A stretch of DNA of 64,000 nt, taken from Varibaculum prostatecancerukia (GTDB lineage: Bacteria; Actinomycetota; Actinomycetes; Actinomycetales; Actinomycetaceae). Each line of letters begins with the position of its first letter. Within the stretch, counting starts at the first letter, position 1. Of the stretch, positions 17,133 to 25,417 are shown one piece after another. The stretch is taken from positions 1,178,001 to 1,242,000 of the forward strand of contig NZ_OW968402.1 of assembly GCF_943169825.2 (NCBI RefSeq), written 5' to 3'. The notes beneath the pieces were generated by a model, which saw only the letters and a program-made list of their open reading frames with translations, ran no database searches and was not told the DNA's origin. The position numbers were made by a program, and so were the translations under genes.

Positions 17133-17666
17133 CTACTTATTTTGGTAGGTGACCTCTAAAGTGGCGCGCGCCAAGGAATGAAACAGGGCCTGGAAGTTAG
17201 CAGCCGCCGCCGAGGCGTCCTCATCCAGTTCCAAAGTTTCCGTATCCAGGGCGTGAACCGCAAAAATATAGCGGTGGGGCCGATCCCCCTTCGGCGGAGC
17301 TGCCCCCATATAGGACCAGCCGCCCCCATCGTTGCGCAAATGGAAGGCCGGGCCTTCAAGCTCTAAGTCACTGCTGCCCGCACCGGTGGGCAAGGAAGTC
17401 ATCTCCGCCGAGATGTCGGTAATCAACCAGTGCCAGAATCCGGAAGGCGTAGGGGCATCGGGGTCAAAACAAGTCAGCAGGAAAGACTTGGTTTCTTTGG
17501 GGAAACCGCTCCACGAAAGTTGCGGAGATAGATTCTTCCCCGCCGCTATCTGCGCGGTGGGCATCTGACCCCCCGCAGTCAAATCCGTAGAAGTCAAAGT
17601 GAAAGTTGGAAGTTCTGGCAGCGCCTCGTAAGGGTCCAGAGCCAGCGGGCGAGAGTTAAGATCCAT
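17133..17666 (-). CDS. PEBP family protein (YbhB/YbcL, Raf kinase inhibitor-like)
   Basis: 177-residue phosphatidylethanolamine-binding-protein-like fold. It shows FDPDAPTPSGFWHW near 67-80 and the ligand-pocket segment GAAPPKGDRPHRYIFAVHAL near 122-141. No signal peptide is visible. GGAGGAATC precedes the ATG closely. The exact biological role of bacterial PEBP proteins is unclear. The last third of this gene is duplicated in decayed form at 7741-7846 on the same strand, flanking the accessory block between them. Confidence 0.92.
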   Translation of the reverse strand: MDLNSRPLALDPYEALPELPTFTLTSTDLTAGGQMPTAQIAAGKNLSPQLSWSGFPKETKSFLLTCFDPDAPTPSGFWHWLITDISAEMTSLPTGAGSSDLELEGPAFHLRNDGGGWSYMGAAPPKGDRPHRYIFAVHALDTETLELDEDASAAAANFQALFHSLARATLEVTYQNK

Positions 17667-17872
17667 GATTCCTCCAAAAACGTGGGAGTCTTACCGTTTC
17701 CAGATTACTTGAACAGGGAGAATATAGCTGAAGAATCACGGAGCTAGATTTCTGCAAGACAGCTAGTACCTCGCATTAACCCGCAGCGGTTTCACAAATA
17801 GTTACCTCCACGTGTTCCGAGGATAGCTAGCGAGATTATTCGCCCCTCGGAAAAGGCTCTAGAATCGAGGAC

Positions 17873-18334
17873 GTGTTGCATTTGATCTATTTCGAGCCGC
17901 GCATCCCGGGAAACACCGGAGCCGCTATCCGCTTATCCGCCTGCACCGGTACCCTGTTACACCTGGTAGAACCGCTTTGTTTCGATATGGATGACACTAA
18001 GCTAAAGCGTGCGGGTCTGGACTACCACGACCTCGCGCACGTAAAAGTTCACCCTAACTTGGAGGACGCCCTCGCCGAGATTCCCGGGAAAATCCATGCT
18101 TTTACCGGTCACGCTAAGCTGCACTTTCAAGACGCCTCTTATGGCTCGGACGACGGGCTGCTATTTGGCCCCGAACCTACCGGGCTACCCGAAGAAGTCA
18201 TGGCGCATCCTCGGGTAGCGGACTTGGTGCGGATTCCGATGGTGCCGCATCTGCGTTCCCTAAACCTGACGATTTCTGCCTCCATCGGCCTCTATGAAGC
18301 CCTGAGGCAAAACTCTTACCCCGATCTGGTTTAG
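17873..18334 (+). CDS. trmL: tRNA (cytidine/uridine-34 2'-O)-methyltransferase TrmL
   Basis: 153-residue SPOUT methyltransferase that 2'-O-methylates the wobble base of certain tRNA-Leu isoacceptors. Typical family segments are visible: IPGNTGAAIR near 11-20, LLFGPEPTGLPEEV near 100-113 and RSLNLTISASIGLYEALR near 128-145. The length is normal. The GTG start fits the family N-terminus. No Shine-Dalgarno is at the right distance, but TAGAAT lies 8 nt before the GTG, so the mRNA is probably leaderless. Confidence 0.93.
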   Translation: MLHLIYFEPRIPGNTGAAIRLSACTGTLLHLVEPLCFDMDDTKLKRAGLDYHDLAHVKVHPNLEDALAEIPGKIHAFTGHAKLHFQDASYGSDDGLLFGPEPTGLPEEVMAHPRVADLVRIPMVPHLRSLNLTISASIGLYEALRQNSYPDLV

Positions 18335-18771
18335 TTGCCGCTGGCGCCGCGCAGCGGAGAAGAAACCAGCAGCCAGATAACCGTTAACACCGTGAGAATC
18401 GCGGGAAAATACAGGTATTCTTGACCCCAGCTAAACAGCAGTTGCGCCCGCTCCAGATTAGGAGAAGAAAACACCAACGCAAACAGCACCAACAGCAAGG
18501 CTTCGATCCCGCTGAGCGCCCAGGCAAGCAGCCGCATCCGCCGCCCATTATGAATCACCGCGATCGAAAGCACGATCCAGTGCGCCACATTCGCCAGCGA
18601 TAACATTGCCAGCCCGTATCCGGCAGAACCAGCGGCCGGCAGGGTAGAAAACTCGTGAAACAGAGCAACCACCGAGAACACCACTAAACCTGCCATGAAG
18701 ATACGCCCTACCCCCCAAGAGGGTGTGCGCGGATCCCTATGGGAGGTATGCGCTGATGTAGATGCTGGCAC
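18331..18771 (-). CDS. Four-helix membrane protein, unknown function
   Basis: 146-residue protein with a hydrophilic N-terminal ~20 residues and four hydrophobic segments at roughly 23-42, 55-73, 82-100 and 118-138. No family is recognised. GGAGAAG lies 6 nt before the GTG start. It is convergent with trmL, overlapping its stop by 4 bp. Confidence 0.75.
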   Translation of the reverse strand: MPASTSAHTSHRDPRTPSWGVGRIFMAGLVVFSVVALFHEFSTLPAAGSAGYGLAMLSLANVAHWIVLSIAVIHNGRRMRLLAWALSGIEALLLVLFALVFSSPNLERAQLLFSWGQEYLYFPAILTVLTVIWLLVSSPLRGASGN

Positions 18772-19058
18772 GTTCTTCTCCGAATTTCGCGGTAATATCT
18801 TTCAGATTGTACCCGCCCAAGCTGAAAGCACCACTTCACTTCCTTACCGCAAACTTGAAAAGCGTTTTGTATTCTCGTTCACACTTCTTCCCTATCTTGA
18901 GAAAGAGCGTAATTCGCCGTGCGTTTAGCGAGCAAAGATGAAACAATGTGTGCAGGTGTCTGGAACGCCGCGGTCGCGGACAATCTTCCTTTAGGAGGTC
19001 ATTCCCGCCCATGCGCTAACCGGACATGGCCGTGATTTTATTCAAGGAGAACATCACA
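18772..19058 (+). promoter_or_regulatory. Upstream region of lpdA
   Basis: No gene is visible here. It must hold the promoters of lpdA and of the divergent membrane protein; no hexamer pair stands out. A strong AGGAGG at 18993-18998 is followed only by ATG CGC TAA, and the functional lpdA ribosome binding site is the AAGGAG at 19044-19049. Confidence 0.35.
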
Positions 19059-20426
19059 ATGACAAGTACCTATGACGTTGTAGTCTTGGGCGCGGGCAGC
19101 GGTGGATACGCTACTGCTTTGCGCGCCGCCCAACTGGGGATGAAAGTCGCCCTCATCGAAGGGGACAAAGTGGGCGGCACCTGCCTCCATCGTGGCTGCA
19201 TCCCCACCAAGGCGATGCTGCACGTGGCAGAAACAGTTGATGCCATTAAAGAAGCCTCTCGCCTGGGAGTTAATGCCAGTTTTGACGGCGTTGACATGCA
19301 GGAGGTGGGTCGTTTCCGCGACAAGACCATTTCCCGCCTCCACAAGGGACTACAAGGTCTGGTCAAATCCCGCAAGATTGACTATATCCAAGGCTGGGGT
19401 CGCGTCGTCAGCAAAGACACCGTCCAGGTAGGCTCGGAAACTTACCAAGGCAAGAACCTGGTATTGGCTACCGGCTCTTATTCTAAATCTCTACCCGGCC
19501 TCGATATCGAGGGGCGGGTAATCACCTCCGACCAGGCATTGCAACTCGATTGGGTACCAAACAAGGCAGTGGTACTTGGCGGCGGGGTTATCGGAATCGA
19601 ATTCGCCAGCCTCTGGGCCTCCTTGGGCAGCGAAGTCACCGTGATCGAGGGACTACCCCATTTAGCTAATAACGAGGACGCCTCCGTTTCTAAGGGGCTA
19701 GAGCGGGCATTCCGCAGCCGCGGTATCGCCTTCAAGACCGGCACCATGTTCGATTCAGTTACCCAAACCGGTAACTCAGTGCAGGTTAAGACCCAGTCCG
19801 GCGACACTTTCGATGCTGACGTATTGCTGGTGGCAGTAGGGCGCGGCCCGCGCACCAAAGATATGGGATTTGAAGAAATCGGGGTGAACATTGATCGCGG
19901 CTTTATCCCAGTAGATGAACATTTAATGACCAATGTTCCCGGCGTATATGCAGTTGGCGACATTGTTCCCGGCCTGCAACTTGCGCATCGCGGTTTCGCC
20001 CAAGGTATCTTCCTCGCCGAATATCTAGGCGGCCTGGATCCCCAGCCGCTGGTAGAACCCAATATTCCCCGGGTTACTTTCTGCGAACCCGAGATCGCTT
20101 CGGTTGGTTTAACTCAGGCGCAGGCGGAAGAAAAGTTCGGTAAGGACGGGGTAAAAGTCACCGAATACAACCTGGCTGGTAACGGCAAATCTCAGATTCT
20201 GGGTACCGGCGGCCTCATCAAATTGGTGGCACAAAAAGATGGTCCGATTGTGGGCTTCCATGCCCTGGGCAAACGAGTTGGCGAACTGGTTGGCGAAGGC
20301 CAGTTGATGGTCAACTGGGAGGCCTTCCCCGAAGATGTGGCAGCGCTGGTTCACACCCACCCCACTCAAGACGAAGCAGTTGGCGAGGCCGCGATGGCGC
20401 TTGCCGGCAAACCCCTACATTCCTAA
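19059..20426 (+). CDS. lpdA: Dihydrolipoyl dehydrogenase (E3)
   Basis: 455-residue flavoprotein that reoxidises dihydrolipoyl groups of 2-oxoacid dehydrogenase complexes with NAD+. It has the FAD-binding GAGSGGYATA near 9-18, the redox-active disulfide in GGTCLHRGCIPTK near 40-52, an NAD-binding GGGVIGIE near 177 and the C-terminal catalytic His in HTHPTQDEAVGEA. The ATG at 19059 follows AAGGAG by 9 nt; an in-frame ATG at 19026 has no such site. The E2 gene follows after 24 bp, so the two are co-transcribed. No E1 or lipoate gene is in the window. Confidence 0.95.
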   Translation: MTSTYDVVVLGAGSGGYATALRAAQLGMKVALIEGDKVGGTCLHRGCIPTKAMLHVAETVDAIKEASRLGVNASFDGVDMQEVGRFRDKTISRLHKGLQGLVKSRKIDYIQGWGRVVSKDTVQVGSETYQGKNLVLATGSYSKSLPGLDIEGRVITSDQALQLDWVPNKAVVLGGGVIGIEFASLWASLGSEVTVIEGLPHLANNEDASVSKGLERAFRSRGIAFKTGTMFDSVTQTGNSVQVKTQSGDTFDADVLLVAVGRGPRTKDMGFEEIGVNIDRGFIPVDEHLMTNVPGVYAVGDIVPGLQLAHRGFAQGIFLAEYLGGLDPQPLVEPNIPRVTFCEPEIASVGLTQAQAEEKFGKDGVKVTEYNLAGNGKSQILGTGGLIKLVAQKDGPIVGFHALGKRVGELVGEGQLMVNWEAFPEDVAALVHTHPTQDEAVGEAAMALAGKPLHS

Positions 20427-20450
20427 AGTCCAGAAAGGTAGATTAAGAAC

Positions 20451-22427
20451 ATGGCACAAGATATTGAGATGCCCGCTCTGGGCGAATCGGTAACCGAAGG
20501 TACGGTTTCGCGTTGGCTAAAGAAGGTCGGCGATCAGGTAGCGGTGGACGAGCCTTTACTGGAGGTATCCACCGATAAAGTTGACTCCGAGGTTCCTTCC
20601 CCCATCGCGGGGGTAATCACCGAGATTTTGGTGGAAGAGGACGAAACTGTGGACGTAGGCACGGTGCTTTGTCGGGTAGGTGAAGCCGGCGAAGCCGGAT
20701 CTGCAGCTCCTGCCGCACCGGCAGCTGAAGAAACTCCCGCTCCGCCCACGGTTCCGCCAGTTCCGGAAACTCCGGCAGCCCCGGAAACTCCGGCAGCCCC
20801 TGCTGCTAGCGAAGCCCCGGCAGGGGGCGGACAAGACGTGGAAATGCCCGCTCTGGGCGAATCGGTAACCGAAGGTACCGTTTCTCGCTGGCTAAAGAAA
20901 GTTGGCGACAAAGTAGAGGTAGACGAGCCGCTACTGGAAGTATCTACTGACAAAGTTGATTCTGAAGTACCGTCCCCCATCTCCGGTGTCCTCACCGAAA
21001 TTTTGGTGCAAGAGGATGAAACCGTGGATGTAGGCACCGTGCTTTGCCGGGTAGGTGAAGGTGCCGCGGCTCCTGCCGCCACTAGCACCCCGGCAGCCCC
21101 GGCAGCTCCGGCAGCTCCGGCTGCCCCCAAGGCTCCGGCAGCTCCCCCAGCTCCCAGCCTTCCGGAAAATCCGGAAGAACTTCCAGGTGCAGGTATCCCC
21201 TCCTCGATTAAACGTGAGGGTGACCATCACGTAGTGCAGTGGGCATACCCGCAGGCACACACCGGTTATCCCGGAACTATGACCGTGGAAGGACAGGTAG
21301 TACCGCCCTCCGAGAATGCTCCGGCCGCGCCTAAGCCGCCGGCTGCTCCCCCGGCACCGAAAGTTCCGGCAGCTCCGGCCGCGCCTAAACCTCCGGTAGC
21401 GCCGCCTGCTCCCGCACCCGCAGCTCCCAAGGCTCCGGCAGCTCCGACACCGGCAGCGGCTCCGAGCCCGAAGCCCGCGGAAAAACCGCAGGCAGCGGCG
21501 CAGGTAAGTGGCGGATATGTGACTCCGATCGTGCGCAAGCTGGCGCGGGAAAAGGCCGTGGATATCTCGACCCTCAAAGGCACTGGCGTAGGTGGAAGGA
21601 TTCGGCGTGAGGACGTGCTGGCGGCTGCGCAGAAAGCGCAGACCCCAGAGCCTACTACCCCGGCAGCTCCCGCGGCTCCGCTACCTCCGGTCAAACCGGC
21701 TCAGGAACGGGGCAAGACCGAGAAACTTTCCCGGATGCGCCAGACCATTGCCAAGCACATGATGAACTCGCTAGCCTCCACCGCCCAGCTAACCACGGTG
21801 GTAGAGGTAGACGTTACCCGGATCGCAAACCTGCGGGCGCGGGCGAAAGACTCTTTCGCACAGCGGGAAGGCACCAAGTTGTCGTTCTTACCCTTCTTCG
21901 TGAAAGCGGCAGTAGAAGCCCTCAAGGCGCACCCGAAGATCAACTCGCGGGTAAATGACGAAACCAACGAGGTCACCTACTTTGATCACGAGAACGTGGG
22001 GATCGCGGTGGACTCGGAGAAGGGTCTGATGGTTCCGGTAATCAAGAACTGTGGCGACCTGACAATCGCGGCTATTGCCCGCAAGATCAACGAGTTGGCC
22101 GCAAAGGTTCGCGACGGTTCCATCAGTATCGATGAAATGTCTGGCGGTACCTTCTCGATTACCAACACCGGTTCGCGCGGCGCCCTATTCGATACTCCGG
22201 TAGTTAACTACCCAGAGGAAGCGATCTTAGGGCTGGGCACCATCGTGCGCCGGCCGATGGTAGTCAAAGACGCCGAAGGTAACGACACCATCGCGGTGCG
22301 TTCCTTGGTGTACCTGGCGCTGTCCTATGACCACCGTCTAATCGACGGTGCTGACGCAGCTCGATACCTCACTACGGTAAAGAAGCGCCTGGAAGAAGGG
22401 GACTTCTCCGCCGAGGTCGGACTGTAA
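20451..22427 (+). CDS. sucB: Dihydrolipoamide acyltransferase (E2) with two lipoyl domains
   Basis: 658-residue core component of a 2-oxoacid dehydrogenase complex. Two nearly identical lipoyl domains (about 3-77 and 129-203) each carry the lipoylated Lys in STDKVDSE (K43 and K168). They are joined by Pro/Ala linkers. A long Ala/Pro linker is followed by an E3/E1-binding domain near 356-392 ([19 protein letters not shown]) and a chloramphenicol-acetyltransferase-like catalytic domain with the active-site motif HRLIDG near 629. Actinobacterial annotations often call such proteins SucB, but substrate choice (pyruvate, 2-oxoglutarate or branched-chain) cannot be told from E2 alone. It pairs with lpdA immediately upstream. 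Confidence 0.93.
   Translation: MAQDIEMPALGESVTEGTVSRWLKKVGDQVAVDEPLLEVSTDKVDSEVPSPIAGVITEILVEEDETVDVGTVLCRVGEAGEAGSAAPAAPAAEETPAPPTVPPVPETPAAPETPAAPAASEAPAGGGQDVEMPALGESVTEGTVSRWLKKVGDKVEVDEPLLEVSTDKVDSEVPSPISGVLTEILVQEDETVDVGTVLCRVGEGAAAPAATSTPAAPAAPAAPAAPKAPAAPPAPSLPENPEELPGAGIPSSIKREGDHHVVQWAYPQAHTGYPGTMTVEGQVVPPSENAPAAPKPPAAPPAPKVPAAPAAPKPPVAPPAPAPAAPKAPAAPTPAAAPSPKPAEKPQAAAQVSGGYVTPIVRKLAREKAVDISTLKGTGVGGRIRREDVLAAAQKAQTPEPTTPAAPAAPLPPVKPAQERGKTEKLSRMRQTIAKHMMNSLASTAQLTTVVEVDVTRIANLRARAKDSFAQREGTKLSFLPFFVKAAVEALKAHPKINSRVNDETNEVTYFDHENVGIAVDSEKGLMVPVIKNCGDLTIAAIARKINELAAKVRDGSISIDEMSGGTFSITNTGSRGALFDTPVVNYPEEAILGLGTIVRRPMVVKDAEGNDTIAVRSLVYLALSYDHRLIDGADAARYLTTVKKRLEEGDFSAEVGL
20454..21060 (+). 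repeat. Tandem duplication of the lipoyl-domain coding sequence
   Basis: The sequence coding for the first lipoyl domain (about 20454-20680) is repeated at about 20838-21060 with high nucleotide identity over the segments for [19 protein letters not shown] and [14 protein letters not shown]. The repeats are separated by a Pro/Ala linker rich in CCGGCAGC-like words, making the region prone to recombination. Confidence 0.85.
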
Positions 22428-22463
22428 AGGTCTCTAGCTAGCTAAAAACTTAATAGTCCTGAT

Positions 22464-22510
22464 AATGTTCTTTGGCTCCGGCATTTGCCGGAGCCAAAGA
22501 ACATTTTTAT
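22464..22510 (+). terminator. Intrinsic terminator after the lpdA-E2 operon
   Basis: A perfect 19-bp inverted repeat (arms 22464-22482 and 22487-22505) with a 4-nt ATTT loop, followed by TTTTTAT. The stem core is GGCTCCGGC / GCCGGAGCC. It lies 36 bp after the E2 stop and is an unusually long perfect stem for a terminator. Confidence 0.92.
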
Positions 22511-22615
22511 ACCCGTTATTATTCCCAGGGGCGGAAATACAAACAGCTAGCGGTAGCTAAAGGGCAAAACAGCTTCCCTAAAATAGCCAAAGAAACGGCG
22601 GCAGCCAGGAAAAAG

Positions 22616-23638
22616 CTAGATTCCAAAGACGTCCAAGGGACGCTTAGTGATCTGTTGGAAAATTAGGCGTGCCTGATTGTTTTGGTAACGAGTCCAAATC
22701 CAGGACTGCACCGCGTCCGAATCGAAATAAATCACCTGGGCGGCATGCGGGCCGAGTTCGCGCACCTCTACCTCGGAGGGCGAGGGCGGATCTTCTGCTA
22801 GCAGCGCCGCAGTTTCGGTGCGAGAAATCGGAACTCCTAGTTCCCCAATCGACATAAAATCAGGGTGCATCATTTGTCGAATCTGCACCCGGTCCGCAGT
22901 CGCACAAAACTTTTGAAAACGCAGATCCTCATCCCTAACCACCTGGGTAATCGGACGCAGATTAGCGGCCGCTCCCCGCGCGGCTGACCCTAGTCCTCCG
23001 ACTCCCGCAGGGCCAGAGCTACGGCCACGGTCAAGAGGAACTACCGGATCTTCTCGCCGATGATTCTGAGGGAACTTAGCCACGTTATCGGGGATTGAAT
23101 CAGGAACCTCTTTCAACTGGGTGGCGCTGGTTAACGGTTTTTTTGAACTCCGCTCTCGTAGCTGCGCCACCCGCGCTTCACTAAGCCCCGGGCCTTGGTT
23201 CACCTGCCCATTATCTCTAAAGGAATAGGCGGCCTCCCGAGCATATATATGCGCCTGTAAAGCCAGTTCCTGCTGGGAAGAGTCCACACATTGCACCTGT
23301 AGCGAACGCCCCGCCAAATAGCGATCAATATTACGAATCAGAGACAGATCCGTGACCGGCATTCCATCAAGTTTACGCCAATCATTGCGTCGCCACTGGT
23401 GACGCCAGGTTTGGAGCACAGCTGCCACATACTCGGAGGAAGTGTAAATAGTTAGCGGCTCGCGCAATTGGTGGGAACGACGCACGAAAGAAAAAATCGC
23501 CCAGAACTGAGCCTGTGAAATCGACATGGAATCTTCCACGTGTCCACACGCCCAATTATCCTGGTCAAGCACCCATGACCAACCCACCAGGTTGGCATCT
23601 GCTAGGGAATAGGCGTCGACCACTACCGTTAAAGTCAC
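22616..23638 (-). CDS. RNase H-like fold plus NTF2-like domain protein, active site degenerate
   Basis: 340 residues. Residues 1-140 follow the RNase HI pattern (VVVDAYS, GWSWVL, SISQAQFWAIFSFV, IYTSSEYVAAVLQTW). Of the four acidic catalytic positions, however, only D8 remains: the Glu of the NNxAE motif is Q44, the Asp of TDSxYV is S67, and the last Asp is absent. A ~90-residue Arg/Ser/Pro linker leads to a C-terminal NTF2/SnoaL-like domain (~230-340; DLRFQKFCATADRVQIRQMM, then VIYFDSDAVQSWIWTRY). It probably binds nucleic acid or a small ligand rather than cleaving. It lies 56 bp after folC on the same strand. The fold assignments come from pattern recognition. Confidence 0.72.
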   Translation of the reverse strand: MTLTVVVDAYSLADANLVGWSWVLDQDNWACGHVEDSMSISQAQFWAIFSFVRRSHQLREPLTIYTSSEYVAAVLQTWRHQWRRNDWRKLDGMPVTDLSLIRNIDRYLAGRSLQVQCVDSSQQELALQAHIYAREAAYSFRDNGQVNQGPGLSEARVAQLRERSSKKPLTSATQLKEVPDSIPDNVAKFPQNHRREDPVVPLDRGRSSGPAGVGGLGSAARGAAANLRPITQVVRDEDLRFQKFCATADRVQIRQMMHPDFMSIGELGVPISRTETAALLAEDPPSPSEVEVRELGPHAAQVIYFDSDAVQSWIWTRYQNNQARLIFQQITKRPLDVFGI

Positions 23639-23694
23639 ATAAATATCTTGTCACATTTGCTTGCTGATTGCTCACGCTTGCCTTGAGAACCTTG

Positions 23695-25389
23695 TCACCT
23701 GCGTTTACGATCTTCCCGAATGCGAGGTGCCAGCAGCTGCCGTGCCTGCCCCGCCAAAACTACCGAACCGAAAATCACGATTCCCACCGCGTCCGCGGGG
23801 AGCTCGCCCTCCTCGGTTAAAGAAACCGCCCGGTCAACCGCGTCTAAAAGATTCGGAGCCGCGAAGGTTTGTTCCGCCCCAAAGACTTCTCCCGCGATTT
23901 TCGCCAGTTCCACTGGCTCCATGGCGCGCTCGCCATCCATCGGCAAAGTCACCACCGCATCTAGCAGCGGCTCCATCTCCGCCAAGATACCTTCCACGTT
24001 TTTATCGCCCATCGCCGAGAAAACACCGACAACCTTTTGGAACCCGAACGCGTCCTCGATTCCGGCTCTAAGCGCCGCCGCCCCCGCCGGGTTATGGGCC
24101 GCGTCCACGATGATGGTGGGCGAACCCCCCAGAACCTCTAGGCGCCCGGGAGAACGCGCCGCGTCTAGCCCGGCCGCCAGCACTTCCTCAGAAAGCGGTT
24201 TGCCTGCTCCTAGCGCTTCGACCGCTGCAATCGCCAAAGCCGCATTTACGGCTTGGTGGCGTCCAAAGAGCGGCAAATAAAGGTCTTGATAGCTGGCAGC
24301 GGGGGTAGTCAGGGTAAACATTTGTCCCCCGACCGCCATTTTGTGGTCACTAACCGTGAAATCCTCTCCGAAAAGGCGCAAAGTCGCATCTTTTTCCCGG
24401 CAGGCCTGTCTAATAACCTCCAGGGCTTCTGCTTCTTGCGGACCGCAAATAACCGTGGCACCAGGAAGAATAATCCCCGCTTTTTCTCCAGCGATTTCGC
24501 TGAGGGTATCCCCCAACCATTTTTCGTGGTCAAAAGAAATCGGGCAGATTACCTGCACCGGGGAGTCCAGCACATTAGTGGAATCCCAGCGTCCCCCCAT
24601 CCCCACTTCGATTACTCCCATGTCTATAGGGGCAGCCGCGAAAGCCTGGAAAGCTAAAGCAGTTAAATACTCGAAGAAGGAAAGATAGCCTTCACCGGCT
24701 GATTCGCCCTCTTTATCGGCGAGGGCGATAATCGGCTCCACATCCTGGTTGGCCTGCAAGAACGCCTGGGGACTGATCGGTTTCCCGTCAATAGAGATCC
24801 TCTCGCGTACGCTGACCAGATGCGGGGAGGTAAAGCGCCCTACCCGCATCCCCTGGGCGCTCAGCAAACTATCGGCAATGCGCGCAGTAGAGGTTTTCCC
24901 ATTGGTGCCGGCAATATGCAAACTGGGATAAGACAGTTGCGGATCCGAAAGGTAGTCCAGGGCGCGCTCGATCCGCGCTTTAGTCGGCGAGATGTTATGT
25001 TCCGGGCGCCTCTGTAAGATCCGAGCATAGACCTGGGCGACTTCAAAATCTGCCTGTAGGGCTTCATCGGAGGAAACCGCGGCAGCTGCTGTTTCATTAA
25101 AGGAAGCCTCCGCGGCCTCTTGCCCCGCTTCGCCCTCCGCGATACTTTCGTCATCAGCAAGCTCATCGGGCATAGCAATCCCGCCAGCCCGCAGAATCTC
25201 TCGTAAGCGCTGCGATTCCTGGGGGTCAGCCGAAGCATCGCTAATCGGCAACTCGATTTGTTCTTCCCTATCTGCCTCCACTAAATAAGGCAGCAGTTCC
25301 GGATCTATTTGTCCCCGTTTTCCTTGCGCGCCCTGGGCTATCTGTTCGTACGGATTACCCGCCGGCTGTTGGCTATCTTGACTATTCAC
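23695..25389 (-). CDS. folC: Folylpolyglutamate synthase / dihydrofolate synthase
   Basis: 564-residue Mur-ligase-like enzyme that adds glutamate to dihydropteroate and to folates, using ATP. The P-loop GTNGKTSTAR is at 161-170, followed by FTSPHLVSVRERI. SFDHEKWLGDT and VDAAHNPAGA are also family marks. The P-loop in typical FolC lies near residue 50, so there is an N-terminal extension of about 110 residues, acidic and Ala/Glu-rich. The GTG at 25389 has GGGGGA 4 nt upstream, which supports the long start. It follows ileS by 28 bp and probably shares its transcript. Confidence 0.93.
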   Translation of the reverse strand: MNSQDSQQPAGNPYEQIAQGAQGKRGQIDPELLPYLVEADREEQIELPISDASADPQESQRLREILRAGGIAMPDELADDESIAEGEAGQEAAEASFNETAAAAVSSDEALQADFEVAQVYARILQRRPEHNISPTKARIERALDYLSDPQLSYPSLHIAGTNGKTSTARIADSLLSAQGMRVGRFTSPHLVSVRERISIDGKPISPQAFLQANQDVEPIIALADKEGESAGEGYLSFFEYLTALAFQAFAAAPIDMGVIEVGMGGRWDSTNVLDSPVQVICPISFDHEKWLGDTLSEIAGEKAGIILPGATVICGPQEAEALEVIRQACREKDATLRLFGEDFTVSDHKMAVGGQMFTLTTPAASYQDLYLPLFGRHQAVNAALAIAAVEALGAGKPLSEEVLAAGLDAARSPGRLEVLGGSPTIIVDAAHNPAGAAALRAGIEDAFGFQKVVGVFSAMGDKNVEGILAEMEPLLDAVVTLPMDGERAMEPVELAKIAGEVFGAEQTFAAPNLLDAVDRAVSLTEEGELPADAVGIVIFGSVVLAGQARQLLAPRIREDRKRR

Positions 25390-25417
25390 TAATCCCCCTT
25401 TGCGTCCGGCATATTAC

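Noticed and set aside
18993-19019. Strong AGGAGG followed by ATG CGC TAA before lpdA, as a leader peptide
   Set aside because: Two codons only, spacing of 12 nt, and the true lpdA ribosome binding site lies further down; probably chance or a relic.
20700-21480. Pro/Ala-rich repeats as a CRISPR or microsatellite array
   Set aside because: The repeats are in frame and encode the flexible linkers of the E2 protein; spacing is irregular.
22472-22666. 64-codon forward frame after the E2 gene
   Set aside because: It begins inside the terminator loop, has no ribosome binding site and overlaps the end of the RNase H-like gene.
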